DNA of 64,000 nucleotides from NCBI GenBank assembly GCA_001510575.1, contig LNGK01000010.1, positions 1,713,111 to 1,777,110 on the forward strand. The letters are read 5' to 3'. Below are positions 21,027 through 33,600 of this stretch, piece by piece (the first letter of the stretch is position 1; each line of letters starts with the position of its first letter). The notes below the pieces were generated by a model that worked only from the letters and a program-made list of their open reading frames with translations, searched no databases and was not told the DNA's origin. This DNA comes from Knoxdaviesia capensis (lineage: Eukaryota > Ascomycota > Sordariomycetes > Microascales > Gondwanamycetaceae). Both the position numbers and the translations under genes were made by a program.

Positions 21027-21673
21027 ACTGTATTTGCACTCCGTCTACACAGTCGGCAACACTGTACCTCCTGCACGCATGGACACACTTGGACGTATTC
21101 GCTCCCTGGCAAATACATGCTCAGGCGGGGTAGACACCACATGTAAAACATTCCTTGCATCTGCATGTCTGCCAGTGGCACATGAAGAGCACTTAAACAC
21201 CCAAAAGGGGATGGCACGGGTTGCAAATACTAGGACGAGAGGCTAACTATGCATAGAAACAAACGATTCATTCATTCTCTATTTGAATAAGCATATCAAG
21301 GGAAAAAAAAAGTAGTGTAGGAAGGAAGGGAAAGGTGGGAAAGGTGGTCCCGAGAAAGTGCCCGTGGTAGAGCAACAAGAAAAAGAAGACGAAAAGGAAT
21401 GGAACTCGAAGAGAAGTGAACATAAAAAAAAGAAAAGAAAAAAAAGTCCAACTGTCGTCACCAGAAGTGGGACATGGGGATATCAACCAAGAAACGAAAA
21501 TAAAGCACAAAAACACCCAATTGCCAGCCGACCAAGATGCTCCTCCGTAGTAAAAAAGACATTCCCTCCCCAAACGCAGTAACCAATGGCCCAGAAAACA
21601 TGTCGCACGTGATGCAAGTGAAAAAAAAAGAAAAGAAAACTGTTAAATCGTAGCAGAGGTCTGAAAAGGTAGA

Positions 21674-22609
21674 TCAGATCCACATGGCTGTCTTGGGCTT
21701 GGGCATCGAGTCCTGGAAGAAGGTGTTCATAAGACTCTGAACATCGTCCAGGTACGAGGCAGCCGAGAACTTGAACAGTCCACGATTCAACAGGTCCTGC
21801 TCTTCCTCGTCAATCACTTGCATCTGCTTCGACAGCCCGAACTCCTCGGCAATCTCCGTCACCTGCGCAAGCTCCTGGCCGAACGGGTGCGGCTCGGGGA
21901 TCACCGTCGGGGGCGCAGACTGCACTGACGACTTGGGTGCCGGCTTGGGCGTAGCGGACAGCGTGATGGGGGCGGCCTGGAGCGGCTTCGGAGACGGCGA
22001 CGGCGCGGGGGCCAGAGTAATCACCGGGGATCCCTCGGATATCGAGGCAATACTGGTGGCGGTCGACGCAACGCGCGAGGACGACGAAAAGGTGGCGCTG
22101 ACCTTGGTGGAGAGAGTGCGGGCGGAATCCCGGGAGAGGATAGAAGTGGAGCGCTTCCGCGTCAGGGCCTCGTACGAAGCCTTCTTGGTGTGCGACGGGG
22201 ACCGCTGCGGGATCTTGGGGGGGCCGGCGGCGGCAGCTTCGGCGTGGGCGGCCTTGAAGTAGCCAGACAGGTGGTTCGGCTCCGGGCTTGGAGACCGCTC
22301 CGACGAAGAGGCGTCCGGGCTGGTGGGCGGTGTCGAAACCACGGTGGTCGGGCTGGTCAGGGAGTCGGTGTCAGAGTGGGTTGACGAGGCCTCGGATGAT
22401 GTGCGCTTGATATCGGGGGCGTTGTAGGCAAGCATGTTCGTGGTATGAACAAGCTGAACAGGCGCGGAGATCTTGGGGCGCGCAAAGCCGCTGGCGGGGC
22501 CGTTCCGGGTGGTGTTGCTGCGGCGGACATCCTGCTTGTCCTTGGAGAGATCGATGCTCATCTTCGCCTTGCGCGTAGTAAACGCACGCGAAATCGACAG
22601 AGACGACAT
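21674..22609 (-). CDS. Conserved fungal protein of unknown function, Ser/Thr/Pro-rich
   Basis: A single exon encodes 311 residues from ATG 22609 (MSSLSISRAFTTRKAK). I recall Eurotiales proteins with the same beginning (SISRAFTTR), the motif ISAPVQLVHTTNMLAYNAPD (about 48-67) and the same end, but no named domain. The middle (70-240) is Ser/Thr/Pro-rich with many SP and TP sites, so it is probably disordered and phosphorylated. The C-terminus (about 250-311) is acidic and amphipathic (EEFGLSKQMQVIDEEEQDLL, then a final KPKTAMWI) and looks like the folded or partner-binding part. There is no signal peptide or membrane segment. The frame is open further upstream to 23113, but that stretch is low-complexity leader. 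It stands alone in a gene-poor region. Confidence 0.8.
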   Translation of the reverse strand: MSSLSISRAFTTRKAKMSIDLSKDKQDVRRSNTTRNGPASGFARPKISAPVQLVHTTNMLAYNAPDIKRTSSEASSTHSDTDSLTSPTTVVSTPPTSPDASSSERSPSPEPNHLSGYFKAAHAEAAAAGPPKIPQRSPSHTKKASYEALTRKRSTSILSRDSARTLSTKVSATFSSSSRVASTATSIASISEGSPVITLAPAPSPSPKPLQAAPITLSATPKPAPKSSVQSAPPTVIPEPHPFGQELAQVTEIAEEFGLSKQMQVIDEEEQDLLNRGLFKFSAASYLDDVQSLMNTFFQDSMPKPKTAMWI

Positions 22610-25600
22610 TGTGATGTGTGTAAGACCAGTAGAGAACTGGATAAGAATGTGAAGAAAGATAAAAATGGAAGACCAAAAAATAATACGAAAGTTAAGAAAA
22701 GACAAAAACAGCGGGAAAATGATGCTGTTCAGATAAGAAGACTGAAAAAGAGAGAGAAGACTCGGAGGAAGACCGATGATAAAGGCTTTGCGGGATGTAT
22801 ATGGAAGTTCAAGCTGGACACAGGCCGTGAAGGGAAGGTGGATCACAGCAGCGAGGAAAAGGGTGCAAAGTGTGGAGACGGTGGTACCGGCGCAAATTTG
22901 TGGAGCGCAGGTACAAGCACAGAAGCCTGAAAAGAACGAATAACTGGACTGGCCCGATAATGGAGGAAGAGAACTAAGTGCGCACACACGCACTGTTTGT
23001 TGCGTTGGTTTGATGCAACGTAGGGAGAGAAGAATATCGCAGAATGCGTTCCAGTCGATTCGGATACACACTTCCTGCAGAGCACAAACCAACGGAAGAG
23101 CTGAGGTGGGCAAAGTCCAAAACGGAGTCCAAGAGGTTAATGGTGTGTGTGGTAGGATTCCAGTCCTGGGCGGAAAAGGGCGAGACGGCGGGATGGATCA
23201 AATCGGATCACAGAAACTGTAGATACAGCCCGAAGGAGATGAATGAGTGAGTGTGTGTGATGGAAACACAAGGACAGGAGAGAGATCGTTGGCGAGAAGG
23301 GATCAGAGGCGACATGCAGTGTTTGCGTGAGACGAGCTGCTGTGATGATACCAAACGAGCGCGCGATCGATTGCTGAGTGCGGTTGGTGTTGCTGAGAGA
23401 GTGACGATTCAAAAAAAGCGTGTGCAGAAAAAAAAAACCAAGGGTTCTCGTCTGTGGATTAGGTCGGCCTGGCGATATATATCAAACGAACAGAGCAGGA
23501 GAAACAGTGGCAAGGAAGAGAGAGAGTGAAAGTGAAGCTTCAACCAGAGCTTGTGGATGACCAAGATTATACCAATCGTGTGATATGCACTTAAGCGGTA
23601 TATGAGCTTGGACGGTGGGAAAAGAATGTATGTGGAAGTCACGAATCAAAAAAAAGGTACGAACAAGAAGAGAAGAAGAATATCCGGACAAAAAAAGAGA
23701 GTGGAAAGGAAAGAATGGAAAGGAATAAAATGGAAAGAGAATTTTGAACGGAGAAAGAAAGATCGAGGAAGGAAGGGAAAAAGAGAGGAAGAGGGAGGAA
23801 GCAGGGGACGAGAAGAGGAGGAAAGAGCAGATAACTTTTTGAAAGATGACGCGGTGGAGAGGATAGCACAGAACACACACCCGGCCAGGCCCCGAAGGAA
23901 GAGAAAAAGGAAGGAACGGTGATTTTCACGACTGGGATTTTGTGGCCCAGGCCCGGAAAAAGGGGGGTGGGCAAAAGGCGAGCGGGGGGGGGTGGGTGAT
24001 CGAGAGAGCGATAAAAAAATAAATAAGAGATAAAAAATGAAAAAAAAAAAAATGAAAAAAAAAATCTGTCTGTGGGAGCGACAATGCCCAAGCGCAAAAG
24101 CGTCCTTCCCACGAAGGCGAGAAGAGGGCGAAAGAGGCAGGAACAGCAGGAACAGGCGGAGGAAGCAGGAAACAGGAAGCAGGAGAGGGGAGGGGCGATG
24201 GACGGACGGAGGAGGCCAGAACAGGGCCGGGGAAAAGTTCTTCATGGTGCCTGCAGTAGGGGAACCACACTTTCTGTTCCTTTTCTATGTGTGTGCCTTA
24301 CGATGTGTCCACTGTCCACCCCCCGTTACGAAACTAAACCAAACCAACTTTGTGGTGGTAGTGTAAGGTGCGCCCGGGTAAAGGCTTGGCGCGCCTAGGG
24401 AAAGGAGGCCCTTTTTTTTTTTTTTTAGTTTTTTTTAGTTTTTTTTCTCCTTCCAGAGTTGTGGGTGGGTGGTGCGTTGTTCTTTCCCACATCGCTGGCG
24501 GTTTTTTTTTTTTTCTGTTCCCCCGTTCTCGACTGGCGGTCTTTTGCGTCGTCACTCGTCATGTGCTGGGTGGCCACCTCCGGCGGCTCCTGCCAGTTGG
24601 TCGCGCGATGCGCTGGCGGGCGGCTTCCGGGCTGGGTGAGTCGAAGTGCCGGATTTTCTGGTGTGTTCCGTTTGTTTGTTTTCCACAGCACAGGCCGTGG
24701 TTTCCTAGAGTGGTAGGCCCTTCAGTACAGTACAGGTCTGAGTGTTGGATATAGGACGAGACCACACACTTTTCCGCTCGAGATAGCCTCATTTGAGATT
24801 ACAGGATGCGGTGAGTCAGCCATGATACTGCTACTACTGTACTGCTACCACCACCACGGCTGTCTTTTCTCTCTCTCTCTCTCTCTCTCCCCTATTCCCT
24901 TCCCTCTCCCCTTCCTCCACAGGCCACCGCAACCCTGGACCAACTTAGCGTGCATGGCTGTGATTGGCCAGCACCCCTTCTTGAACCCCTGGCGGCTATA
25001 TCCCGATTTGGCTTAAGGCCTCACGTTGGCTCTCAGCAAAAGCGCTGGCAGCCAATGAAGATCGGCGCTTTTAGTGGAGCCCACCCACCCCCAGCTCTGT
25101 GCGCTCGGGGGAGGGATTTCCCCTGGCCGTCGAGAATTGATGAGATGACAGTGCCACAAAGCCTGAGCGTAAGACGATTGTTTCCTTTTGCTGGACGGAC
25201 GGTTTCACAGAGGGAAGAAAGCCCGGGAAAGAGACAGTCAGAGTCAGAGATAGAGGGGAGGGTCGGCAGGTCAGAGAGAACGAAGAACGAGTCTGTGCGA
25301 CGGTCGGATCACGTGCTGGCTGCGATGCTCTTTTCGCCACCGTAGGAGTTGCCGGCGGCGGTGGGCGATAAGAAGCCACTGCTGCCGGGGTGGGCGAACT
25401 GGTTCGTGCTCTCTGTTAGTGAAGAAGGTGAAGAAGCGAGGCGAGGAGACCCAAAGTCCAAGACCGACGATGCCCAACGGACATCGAACGGTGCAGCACA
25501 AGGCCACTCTTGGCCTCTGCTCCTCGCCCCCGGACTTCTGCAATCTCTTATGTGCATGCACAAGAAGTGGGAACCTGACAGCTTTGATGCTGCGACGGCA

Positions 25601-28509
25601 AGTTTAATAACCACCACCGTTGCAGCGAGTTGGATCCTCATCATCCTGGCATGCCAGCATTATGATGGGGTTATAACAGTGAACAGGAACCCTCGGGCAG
25701 GGCATTCAAGTTGTACAGTGGGGATGTTCATTCTGCTTTATGTGTGCTGCTGGGATTCAATGGAAATTGTCAGTCGCCGGGGTTTGTGTAAACTGCAGCT
25801 ATCTCCTCGGTCGGCCCTGAGAACAGCTGGACGTCGAACAGCCCTGAAATGTCGGTCAGCGTGGCCTGCGGAATCCCCGAGACTTAATTCCCGGACAGGC
25901 ACCCTGGGAGGAACGCAGCCAAGTGACCGTCAATGGCTTTGGGGGTCAACACTGCTGGTTGACGTCTCCAGGTTTGGTGCTTGCTTGACAAGGTCTGGTA
26001 TTACAGTGTGGTGTACTACAGTTGACGTGAAGCCGACTTGGCTGTATGGATCATGATGCAGATGGACAGAACGTGAGAAGGCACGAGGGGGCCAAAGACA
26101 CCTGGTAGCGGACGTTGCTCTCCGTACCCCCATGAACTGTAACCGAATCACCCTGTTCCCAGGTCTGGGTCTGTGTCGCTTTTTGTGCACATCAACCGTC
26201 ATCGGCCGGGAAGCCAACGGCGATCTGCCACCGCACAAAAAAAGGAAGAACGCCTGTTTCTGGCTGGGGCCAGCTGAAGCCAGGTTCAAGAGAACGAAGG
26301 ATTTCTATTTTCGGGGGGAGAGGGGGTTTGGACTCTCTTTACCTGCGACTTCACACAGCCCTGCTCCCAGGGCTTCTGTAACTGCGAGGACGTCATGGTG
26401 AGAACAGTGATCGTCTCGATGTGCAGCCTTTCTCAGTGCGTGTGTGTGTGTGACTGTGTGCTTGTGTTTTCGGCTGCTACCCACATGAAACAGCACTGCG
26501 TTGGGGGGGAGGGGGGTTCCTGACTGACTTTACGTACTCGTACAGCACCGGCGGACATCCTCACACATACTTCTGGGTGTATTGTGCTGAAGACTTGCTT
26601 TTTTTCAACGGGACGGCAGAGCTTGGAACCATCCGCTCTTCTTCTTCTCCCTAATGTGATAGAGTTCAAAGCCTCGAAACTATTTGTTTTACTTCATCCC
26701 TTCGCACCGCCGGACGAACATGTGGTGGTGGTCTGTGGTGTGGTGGCTTACAAGCAGCTTAACTCTGTCAATGTGTTGCTGCTTTTTTTTTTCTTTTCCT
26801 TGTATTCCCCCCTGATACAAGCTACCGATGGCCACGCCTGGGTGTTTGGAGCTAGAGCTAGCCGAGAGGACTTAGGATGGCGGGAGAGAGAAGGCAGTCA
26901 AAAGGAATCTGGACTCCGGCGCCCTGGATTACCCTGGCTGACTCGTTGGTTCGTTTGTTCGGCGATTTCTGTCTGTCCAAGCAACCGGCAGACTGCTTCT
27001 GTGGGTATAGCGAGTCCGGAGTTCTGACTTCTGGCTGTTCGATATTCTCCGTCCACCTCGAAAAGTCTCTGCACGGGGTTCCCACTCTTCCAGTGTTCCA
27101 GACTTCCCAAGCAGCGAAACTAACGAGAAGCCCGTCTGCGACGAAGATCACATCAATGCCCTATGCTTTTTTGGACCGGTCGCCGGTAATAACAGGCGCA
27201 ACGCTGTCGGTGTTGAAGAGCCTGCTTCTGGGCCCGGATCTAGATCGGCCAAGTTCTCGACTACCAGAGGGCTTGGAATGTATTGGCGGCGCTGAGTGGA
27301 GCTGTGGCTCCGGCCCCAGGTGGCATCGGTTCCTGGCCGGACTGGACCGGCGCTGTTTTTAGGGTAGTACGGACTGACGGTGGTGTTTTTGCCTCCCTTG
27401 TGGGTTCAGGTCCAGACAGACAGACTTCGTGGAGAGTCCACCGAACGATCGGGGTCGAGAAAGTGTGTCTTGCTTTTTGAATCTCCGGGTGGTGCTCGCT
27501 GAACCCTACAGCTGGCGTAACCCTAAGAAAAGGGAAATGTCCCGGCAGTGGAGTATCGTTGGCAAACGCCAGGCTCCAATTGTCGCGAACAGCTGCTGTA
27601 ACCAAACCCCGTGCACCGTCCCAAAGGATCTGCGCGGGCCTCCCGAACGTGTTTGTGAAATCATTCCCCGTCGCATCAATCATCACCACTTCACCCAAAA
27701 TCTCCCGCCTTTATTCCCAGTGTTCCAGCCTCGCTAGTCGAAACCACCCCGCCGATCCCGCCCATCAGTCTGTTTCTGCCCTTTCTTTTTTTTTTCTCTC
27801 CCCGAGAAGGAGATCCAGCCTGCATATGCACAATGCAGGGCTCAACACAGCCGCCGTGCATGACCCTGGTGGTTGCCAGGAACCAAGATAGAGAGAGAGA
27901 GAGTTCAGGGTGAGACGAGACGAAACACTGTGACGGCGCAAATCTCTTGTTTCCTGTCTCGTTTCTCTTTTTTTTCCACGGTTCAAGCTTGGGACGTGGT
28001 GGTGTGTGTGTTCAGTAGCTGTTCGGGTAACCAGCCGGTTTGATGCTGAGATGTGCGGCCCCCCTCGTTTGTTGCATGCGCATATCACTGACATCAGGCA
28101 TACCACATTTTTTTCATCACCCACGTGTGAGAAATGGCCGTCTGTTGCATATCTCTTCCAAATCCACTTGATTGATGTGCGCGCCGCCTGGAGTTCTGGT
28201 CGACGGTGATGTACTATACCCGTACCAGACAGCATCAATTATGGGCAGATACAGCCGGGTTAGAGGGAAACGTGATGGGCAGCCCCTTTTTATCTTCGTA
28301 AATCATGGCAAAGGAAAGAGAAGGGGAAAAGAAACCCAGGAACGCAGAAGAAAGAGCGATGGTGATTAAAACCCCCGAGAAACGAGAAACACAAAAAAAC
28401 GAGGGGCACATCAAACGGGCAAATATCTACCGAACAAAAGAAACCAACACAATGCCAACCAGGGTTTTTTCTGTTTTCACTCTGTCTATCCTGTAAACCC
28501 ACACCCCCC
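22610..28509. other. Large intergenic region, no supported gene
   Basis: 5.9 kb between the orphan gene and the Pwp1 gene. The first 1.5 kb is strongly A/G-rich on the + strand (C/T-rich on the minus strand) and is probably the promoter and leader of the minus-strand orphan. Other elements are T-homopolymers near 24411-24450, a CT microsatellite at 24867-24889, TG runs near 26440 and telobox-like units at 27502-27528. Minus-strand frames at 27261-27698 and 27765-28238 have no recognisable family and are not called. Confidence 0.5.
24867..24889. repeat. CT dinucleotide microsatellite
   Basis: About 11 uninterrupted CT units in intergenic sequence. Confidence 0.85.
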
Positions 28510-30258
28510 CTAGTCATCGTCCTCGTCCATGGAATCCCCGTTTTGCTTCTCCGCATCGTCGTCGTCGCCGCCATCACTCGAGCTATCGTCCGAGTCGCCC
28601 TCGTCCACGCCCACCAGCCGGTCCTCCTTGCCGGCGGTCGCCTCCGGCACACGCATGGCAAACGCCTTGCGCACGGCGGCGTTGGTGCTGGTATCCCACA
28701 CCTGCAGCGCGCCCTTGCTGCCGGCGACCGCGAGCCGGAAGGCGACCTCCGGGTCGGGCGCGAAGCTGGCGGAGAACACGCGGCCGACGTCGACGTTGCG
28801 GGCGACCACGAGCGTGGGGCCGGCGCCGGGGTCGGCGGCCACGTTCCACAGCTTGACGGTCTTGTCGGCCGAGCCGGTGGCCAGGAAGCCCGGGATGGCG
28901 GGGTTGGCGTCGAAGGCGCTCAGCGCGTCGTCGTGCGCCTGCAGCGTCCACACCGGCTTGGTGGCCGCGAGGCTGGCCGGCGCGGCCCGCACGTCGTGGT
29001 AGTGCAGCATGCCGCTCTCGGTCGCCACGAAGAACAGGTTCGCGTTGTGCGGGTCCCACCGCAGCGTCTCGACGTCGGCGTCGACGCCCCACCGCGGCGC
29101 CTGCGCGTCCGGCGCGCGCATGTCGGCCGCCACCACCGTGCGGTCGTAGCTGCCGCTCAGCAGCACCGTGGTCTCGGCGGCGTGCCACGCGAGGGCGCAC
29201 ACCTTGTCGGTGTGGTGCGCGTACGACTTGGCGCACGTCGCCGTGTTCAGGTCCCACAGCTTGACCGTCTTGTCGGCCGAGGCTGACGCGAGCAGGTTGC
29301 GGTGCTTGCGGTTGGCCGCGAGCGCGAGCACCGCGTCGGTGTGGTAGGCGTCGTTGGCCTTCTTCGACTTCTTCTTCTTCTTGCTCTTCTTCTTGTCGGC
29401 CGTGCCGTCCGCCCCGAGCTGCCCGCCCTGGCCCAGGATGGCGTTGGGGTACATGCAGTCGACCGTGTCCAGGTCCCAGATCTCAATGTCCGGGTCCATC
29501 GTGCCGACCGCCACGAAGTTGGCCGGCGCGTTGGGGTCCGCGTCCTTCTTCGCCACCGGGTAGTCGATCCACTCCACGCACAGCGGGATCGCCGGCAGCA
29601 TGATGTCGTGGTGCACGTACAGGTTGTCGTGGGCGTCCTCGTACACGTACACCTCCAGCTGCGCCAGGTCCTCCTCGACCTTGGCCGCCAGAATCAGGTT
29701 GTCGGTGCCCAGCACCTGCATGTCTTCGCGGTCCGAGTCATCCTCGCCGTCGTCCTTGATCGTGATGTACGGGTCGTCCTCGTTGTTTTCGTAGTAGGCC
29801 AGCGACTTGAGGTTGCCGAACATGGCCATGCCCTCGCCCTCGCCGGTGTTGTCCTCGTTGTCGTAGTTGTCGAGGTCGTACTCTTTTAGGTCGTCGTCGT
29901 CAAAGCTGGGTCTAGTAGGGAAGAAATATTCTCGTTAGTCTCGGGAACCGATCAAGCCCAACCTGTCTCTCAAGATCAACCTAAGGACCACTCACTTGGG
30001 ATCCTCCTTCATGTCCACGTCGTCGCCAGCCGACTTTTTGCTCTTCGATCCGGACGCGGCCGACGCCTTGACCTCGGCGCCGCCATCCTCGTCGTCGTCT
30101 GCTTCTCTCGCTTCGTCAAGATCTTCTTGCGCATCTTCCAACTGCAGCTTCGCAAGCTCGGCGATCCGCTCAAACTCTTCTTCGTTAAAGGCGTATTTGG
30201 ACGGGAACTGCGCGGCATAACCTCGTGGAACCCACTGGGTCGCTGTGATCATGGACAT
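28510..30258 (-). CDS. PWP1: Periodic tryptophan protein 1 (Pwp1), WD40 ribosome-biogenesis factor
   Basis: Two exons (30258-29996, 29911-28510) encode 554 residues, close to yeast Pwp1 (576). Pwp1 is a nucleolar WD40 protein needed for 25S rRNA processing and 60S subunit assembly. The N-terminal signature TATQWVPRGYAAQFPSKYAF and FERIAELAKLQLEDAQEDL is diagnostic. An acidic linker follows, then PYITIKDD, then WD repeats including GTMDPDIEIWDLD, SASADKTVKLWDLNT, SGSYDRTVVAADM, TGSADKTVKLWNV and GSKGALQVWDT. A lysine-rich insert (KKKSKKKKKSKK) sits between early repeats and may be a nucleolar signal. The tail is highly acidic (DEGDSDDSSSDGGDDDD onward). It is divergent from Prp16 across 360 bp. 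Confidence 0.95.
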
Positions 30259-30618
30259 TTTGGCAGCGTTTCTCTCGGGTTTGGTGGGGGAAGTAGAAAA
30301 ACGTCTGCAATTTGGAGATTTTCTCTTCTATAAAATTTCGGGGTGTGGTTTTCACCAGCGATGGCTCCAAAGAAAAAAAGTTGTTTCGTCCAAAATTTTT
30401 GGATGATAGTGGGGGAGAATTTCTTATCGATAAAAAATTTCTTGCGTTAACCCTAAGCTGGGAAGCGAGTAAACCCTGATAAGCTTGCGAACTTAAACTT
30501 TTGGTCTCTTGGCCGTATATTTTGTTTTGTTCCTAAGGAAAGCTTGCTGTTCATTTTCTAGGAAACCCGGCATCTCTACCCAATTTCTCTTTTTCCACCT
30601 TCAACCCCCAGATACACC
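30259..30618. promoter_or_regulatory. Compact bidirectional promoter, PWP1 / PRP16
   Basis: Only 360 bp separate the two start codons, so both genes must share regulatory sequence. The interval is AT-rich and contains a telobox-like TTAACCCTAAGC at 30446-30457, plus AAACCCTGATAA about 20 bp further. CCCTAA-type boxes upstream of ribosome-biogenesis genes are known in several eukaryotes; a role here is inference. Confidence 0.65.
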
Positions 30619-33600
30619 ATGGATGACGACAATGAATATACCGGCTCGATGCCGAAGCGCCGGAAGTTGGAGCAGAACTCATCTCGCCGCGGGAATGGCA
30701 GCAGATACGGCAACGACACGCGCGATTCAACGCCCCGAGGCACCGGCCGATCTCGCTTCTCCGACAACCACCCGCCAAGCCGAAGCGACCGCGGCCTCGA
30801 GCGGATGGAAGACGACCCGCAAGCAGGCGATAACGACCGAGCGCTGGATCGGGACTGGTACGGCGGAGACGAGATGGGCGGCCATGTGTTTGGCGACGAG
30901 TCGCACAACCCGTTTGGTTCCTACGGCGACTCTGTGTGGGAGACCCAGCAGGAGGAGAGCGCGATGGCCGAACGCATGGTTGCCCGCTACGACGCGCGCA
31001 AGCAGCAGCGCCAGCAGGAGAACGACGCGTGGGAAACGAACCGCATGCTTGTGTCGGGTGTCGCTCAACGGCGCGAGATGGCCACCGACTTTGACGACCA
31101 GGAGGCCACCCGTGTGCATCTGCTGGTGCACGAGCTGCGGCCGCCGTTTCTCGACGGCCGCACCATCTTCACGAAGCAGCTCGACCCCGTGCCGGCTGTC
31201 AAGGATAACCAGAGCGACATGGCGGTGTTCAGCCGCAAGGGCAGTCGCGTGGTGCGGGAGGCACGCCAGCAGCGCGAGCGACAGCGCCAGGCCCAGCAGG
31301 CGACGACTGTGGCGGGCACCACGCTGGGAAATATCATGGGCGTGCACGACGAAGACGGTGACAGCGCGATCCCGATAGCCGGCGAAGACGACGCGAAGAA
31401 GCAGAAGAAGCCGGGAGCCACCGCCCCGCCCACGGGCAGCAGCAACAAGTTCAGCGCGCACTTGAAACCCAATGAGGCCGCGGGCGGCCCGAACGGCGGC
31501 GCCAGCGACTTCAGCAAATCGAAAACGCTGCGCGAGCAACGCGAGTTCCTCCCGGCGTTTGCGGTGCGTGAAGACCTGCTGCGCATCATCCGCGAGAACC
31601 AGGTGGTGATTGTGGTTGGTGAGACGGGATCCGGCAAGACCACCCAGTTGACGCAGTTCCTGTACGAAGATGGCTACGGCAGCCGCGGGATGATTGCGTG
31701 TACCCAGCCGCGCAGAGTGGCAGCCATGAGTGTCGCGAAGCGTGTCAGCGAGGAGATGCAGGTGACGCTGGGCAACCTGGTTGGATACTCAATCCGCTTT
31801 GAGGACTTCACCAGCAAGGAAACCATCATCAAGTACATGACCGACGGTATCTTGCTACGAGAGTCGCTGACGGAGCCCGACCTGGATCAGTATTCGTGTG
31901 TGATCATGGACGAGGCGCACGAGCGTGCCCTGAATACGGATATTCTGATGGGCCTCTTCAAGAAGATTCTGCAACGGCGGCGGGACTTGAAGCTGATTGT
32001 GACGTCGGCCACGATGAACTCGAAACGGTTCTCGGACTTCTTTGGTGGAGCTCCCGAGTTTATCATCCCGGGCCGGACATTCCCGGTCGACGTGACCTTC
32101 CACCGGTCTCCTGTCGAGGACTACGTCGACCAGGCCGTCCAACAGGTGCTGTCGATCCACGTGTCCATGGATCCGGGAGATATCCTCGTGTTCATGACAG
32201 GTCAAGAGGATATCGAGGTCACCGCCGAGCTGATCCAGACCCGCCTTGATGCGCTGAACGACCCGCCCAAGATGCTTATCCTGCCCATCTACAGTCAGAT
32301 GCCGGCGGATCTCCAGGCCAGGATCTTCGACCGCGCACCCCCCGGCACCCGCAAATGCATTGTCGCCACCAACATTGCAGAGACCAGTCTCACGGTCGAT
32401 GGCATCAAGTATGTCGTCGACTCGGGATACTCGAAGCTCAAGGTGTACAACCCCAAGATGGGCATGGATACGTTGCAGATCACGCCGATTTCGCAGGCCA
32501 ACGCGTCCCAGCGATCCGGCCGAGCCGGTCGCACAGGCCCCGGAAAGGCGTTCCGGCTGTTCACGGAGAAAGCGTTCAAGGAGGAGCTGTACGTCCAAAC
32601 GATTCCTGAAATCCAGCGGACAAATCTCAGCAACACGGTCCTGATGCTCAAGTCGCTGGGGGTGAAAGACCTGCTCGACTTTGACTTCATGGACCCGCCC
32701 CCGCAGGAGACAATGACCACGTCGATGTTCGACCTGTGGGCGCTGGGGGCGCTGGACAACCTCGGTGAGCTGACGGACCTGGGCCAGAAAATGAGCGCGT
32801 TCCCGATGGACCCGTCGCTATCGAAGCTGCTGATCACCTCGGTCGAGTACGGGTGCAGCGAGGAGGTGATGACGATCGTGTCGATGCTGTCGGTGCCGGG
32901 CGTGTTCTACCGGCCAAAGGAGCGGCAGGAGGAAGCCGACACGCAGCGCGAGAAGTTCTGGGTGCACGAGTCGGACCACCTGACGTACCTGCAGGTGTAC
33001 ACGGCGTGGCAGGCGAACCGGTTCAGCGACAGCTGGTGCGCGCGGCACTTCCTGCAGGCCAAGTCGCTCCGGCGCGCCAAAGAGATCCGCGAGCAGCTGG
33101 CAGACATTATGAAGATGCACAAGATGGCGACGGCGTCGTGCGGGATGGACTGGGACGTGGTGCGGCGGTGCATCTGCTCGGGCTACTACCACCAGGCGGC
33201 GCGGTACCGCGGGTCGGGCGAGTACATCAACCTGCGCACGAATGTCGGCGTGCAGCTGCACCCGACGAGCGCGCTGTACGCCGGCCACCCGCCCGACTAC
33301 ATCGTGTACCACGAGCTGATCCTGACGGGCAAGGTGTACGTGTCGACGGTCACCGCGGTCGACCCGCACTGGCTGGCCGACCTGGGCGGCGTGTTCTACA
33401 GCATCAAGGAGAAGGGCTACTCGGCGACGCAGAAACGCGTGACCGAGACCGAGTTCAACCGCCGCGTGGAGATCGAGACGCGCATGGCGGAGGATCGCGA
33501 GCGCGAGGAGAAGCGCAAGCGGGCGGAGGAGGAGCGTGAGCGGGAGAGGGAGCGGAATGCCAGCCGCGCCGGCGGGGCGTCCGGAAGTGGTGGGGCTGCC

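Larger units (their letters stand above)
17954..21673. other. Gene-poor intergenic region
   Basis: 3.7 kb with no supported gene. Open frames here overlap on both strands, are low in complexity and show no domains. Visible elements are three telobox-like units at 18656-18698 (TAGGGTTA, AAACCCTAAA, TTAGGGTTG), a GA-rich run near 19277-19305, A/G-rich homopolymer tracts near 20845-20885 and 21300-21450, and a CA microsatellite at 21004-21026. Confidence 0.55.

Noticed and set aside
22610..23113. N-terminal extension of the minus-strand orphan to 479 codons
   Set aside because: The extra 168 residues are Ser/Leu/Phe-rich translation of a pyrimidine-rich leader. The conserved start is MSSLSISRAFTTR.
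25349..26056. + strand frame of 235 codons
   Set aside because: No recognisable family, mixed composition, no splice structure or leader features supporting a gene.
27261..28238. Two minus-strand frames (145 and 157 codons)
   Set aside because: Neither resembles a family I know, and they do not splice together convincingly. A lineage-specific gene cannot be excluded.
28543..29286. + strand frame of 247 codons over PWP1
   Set aside because: Antisense shadow of WD40 repeats, low complexity, no domain.
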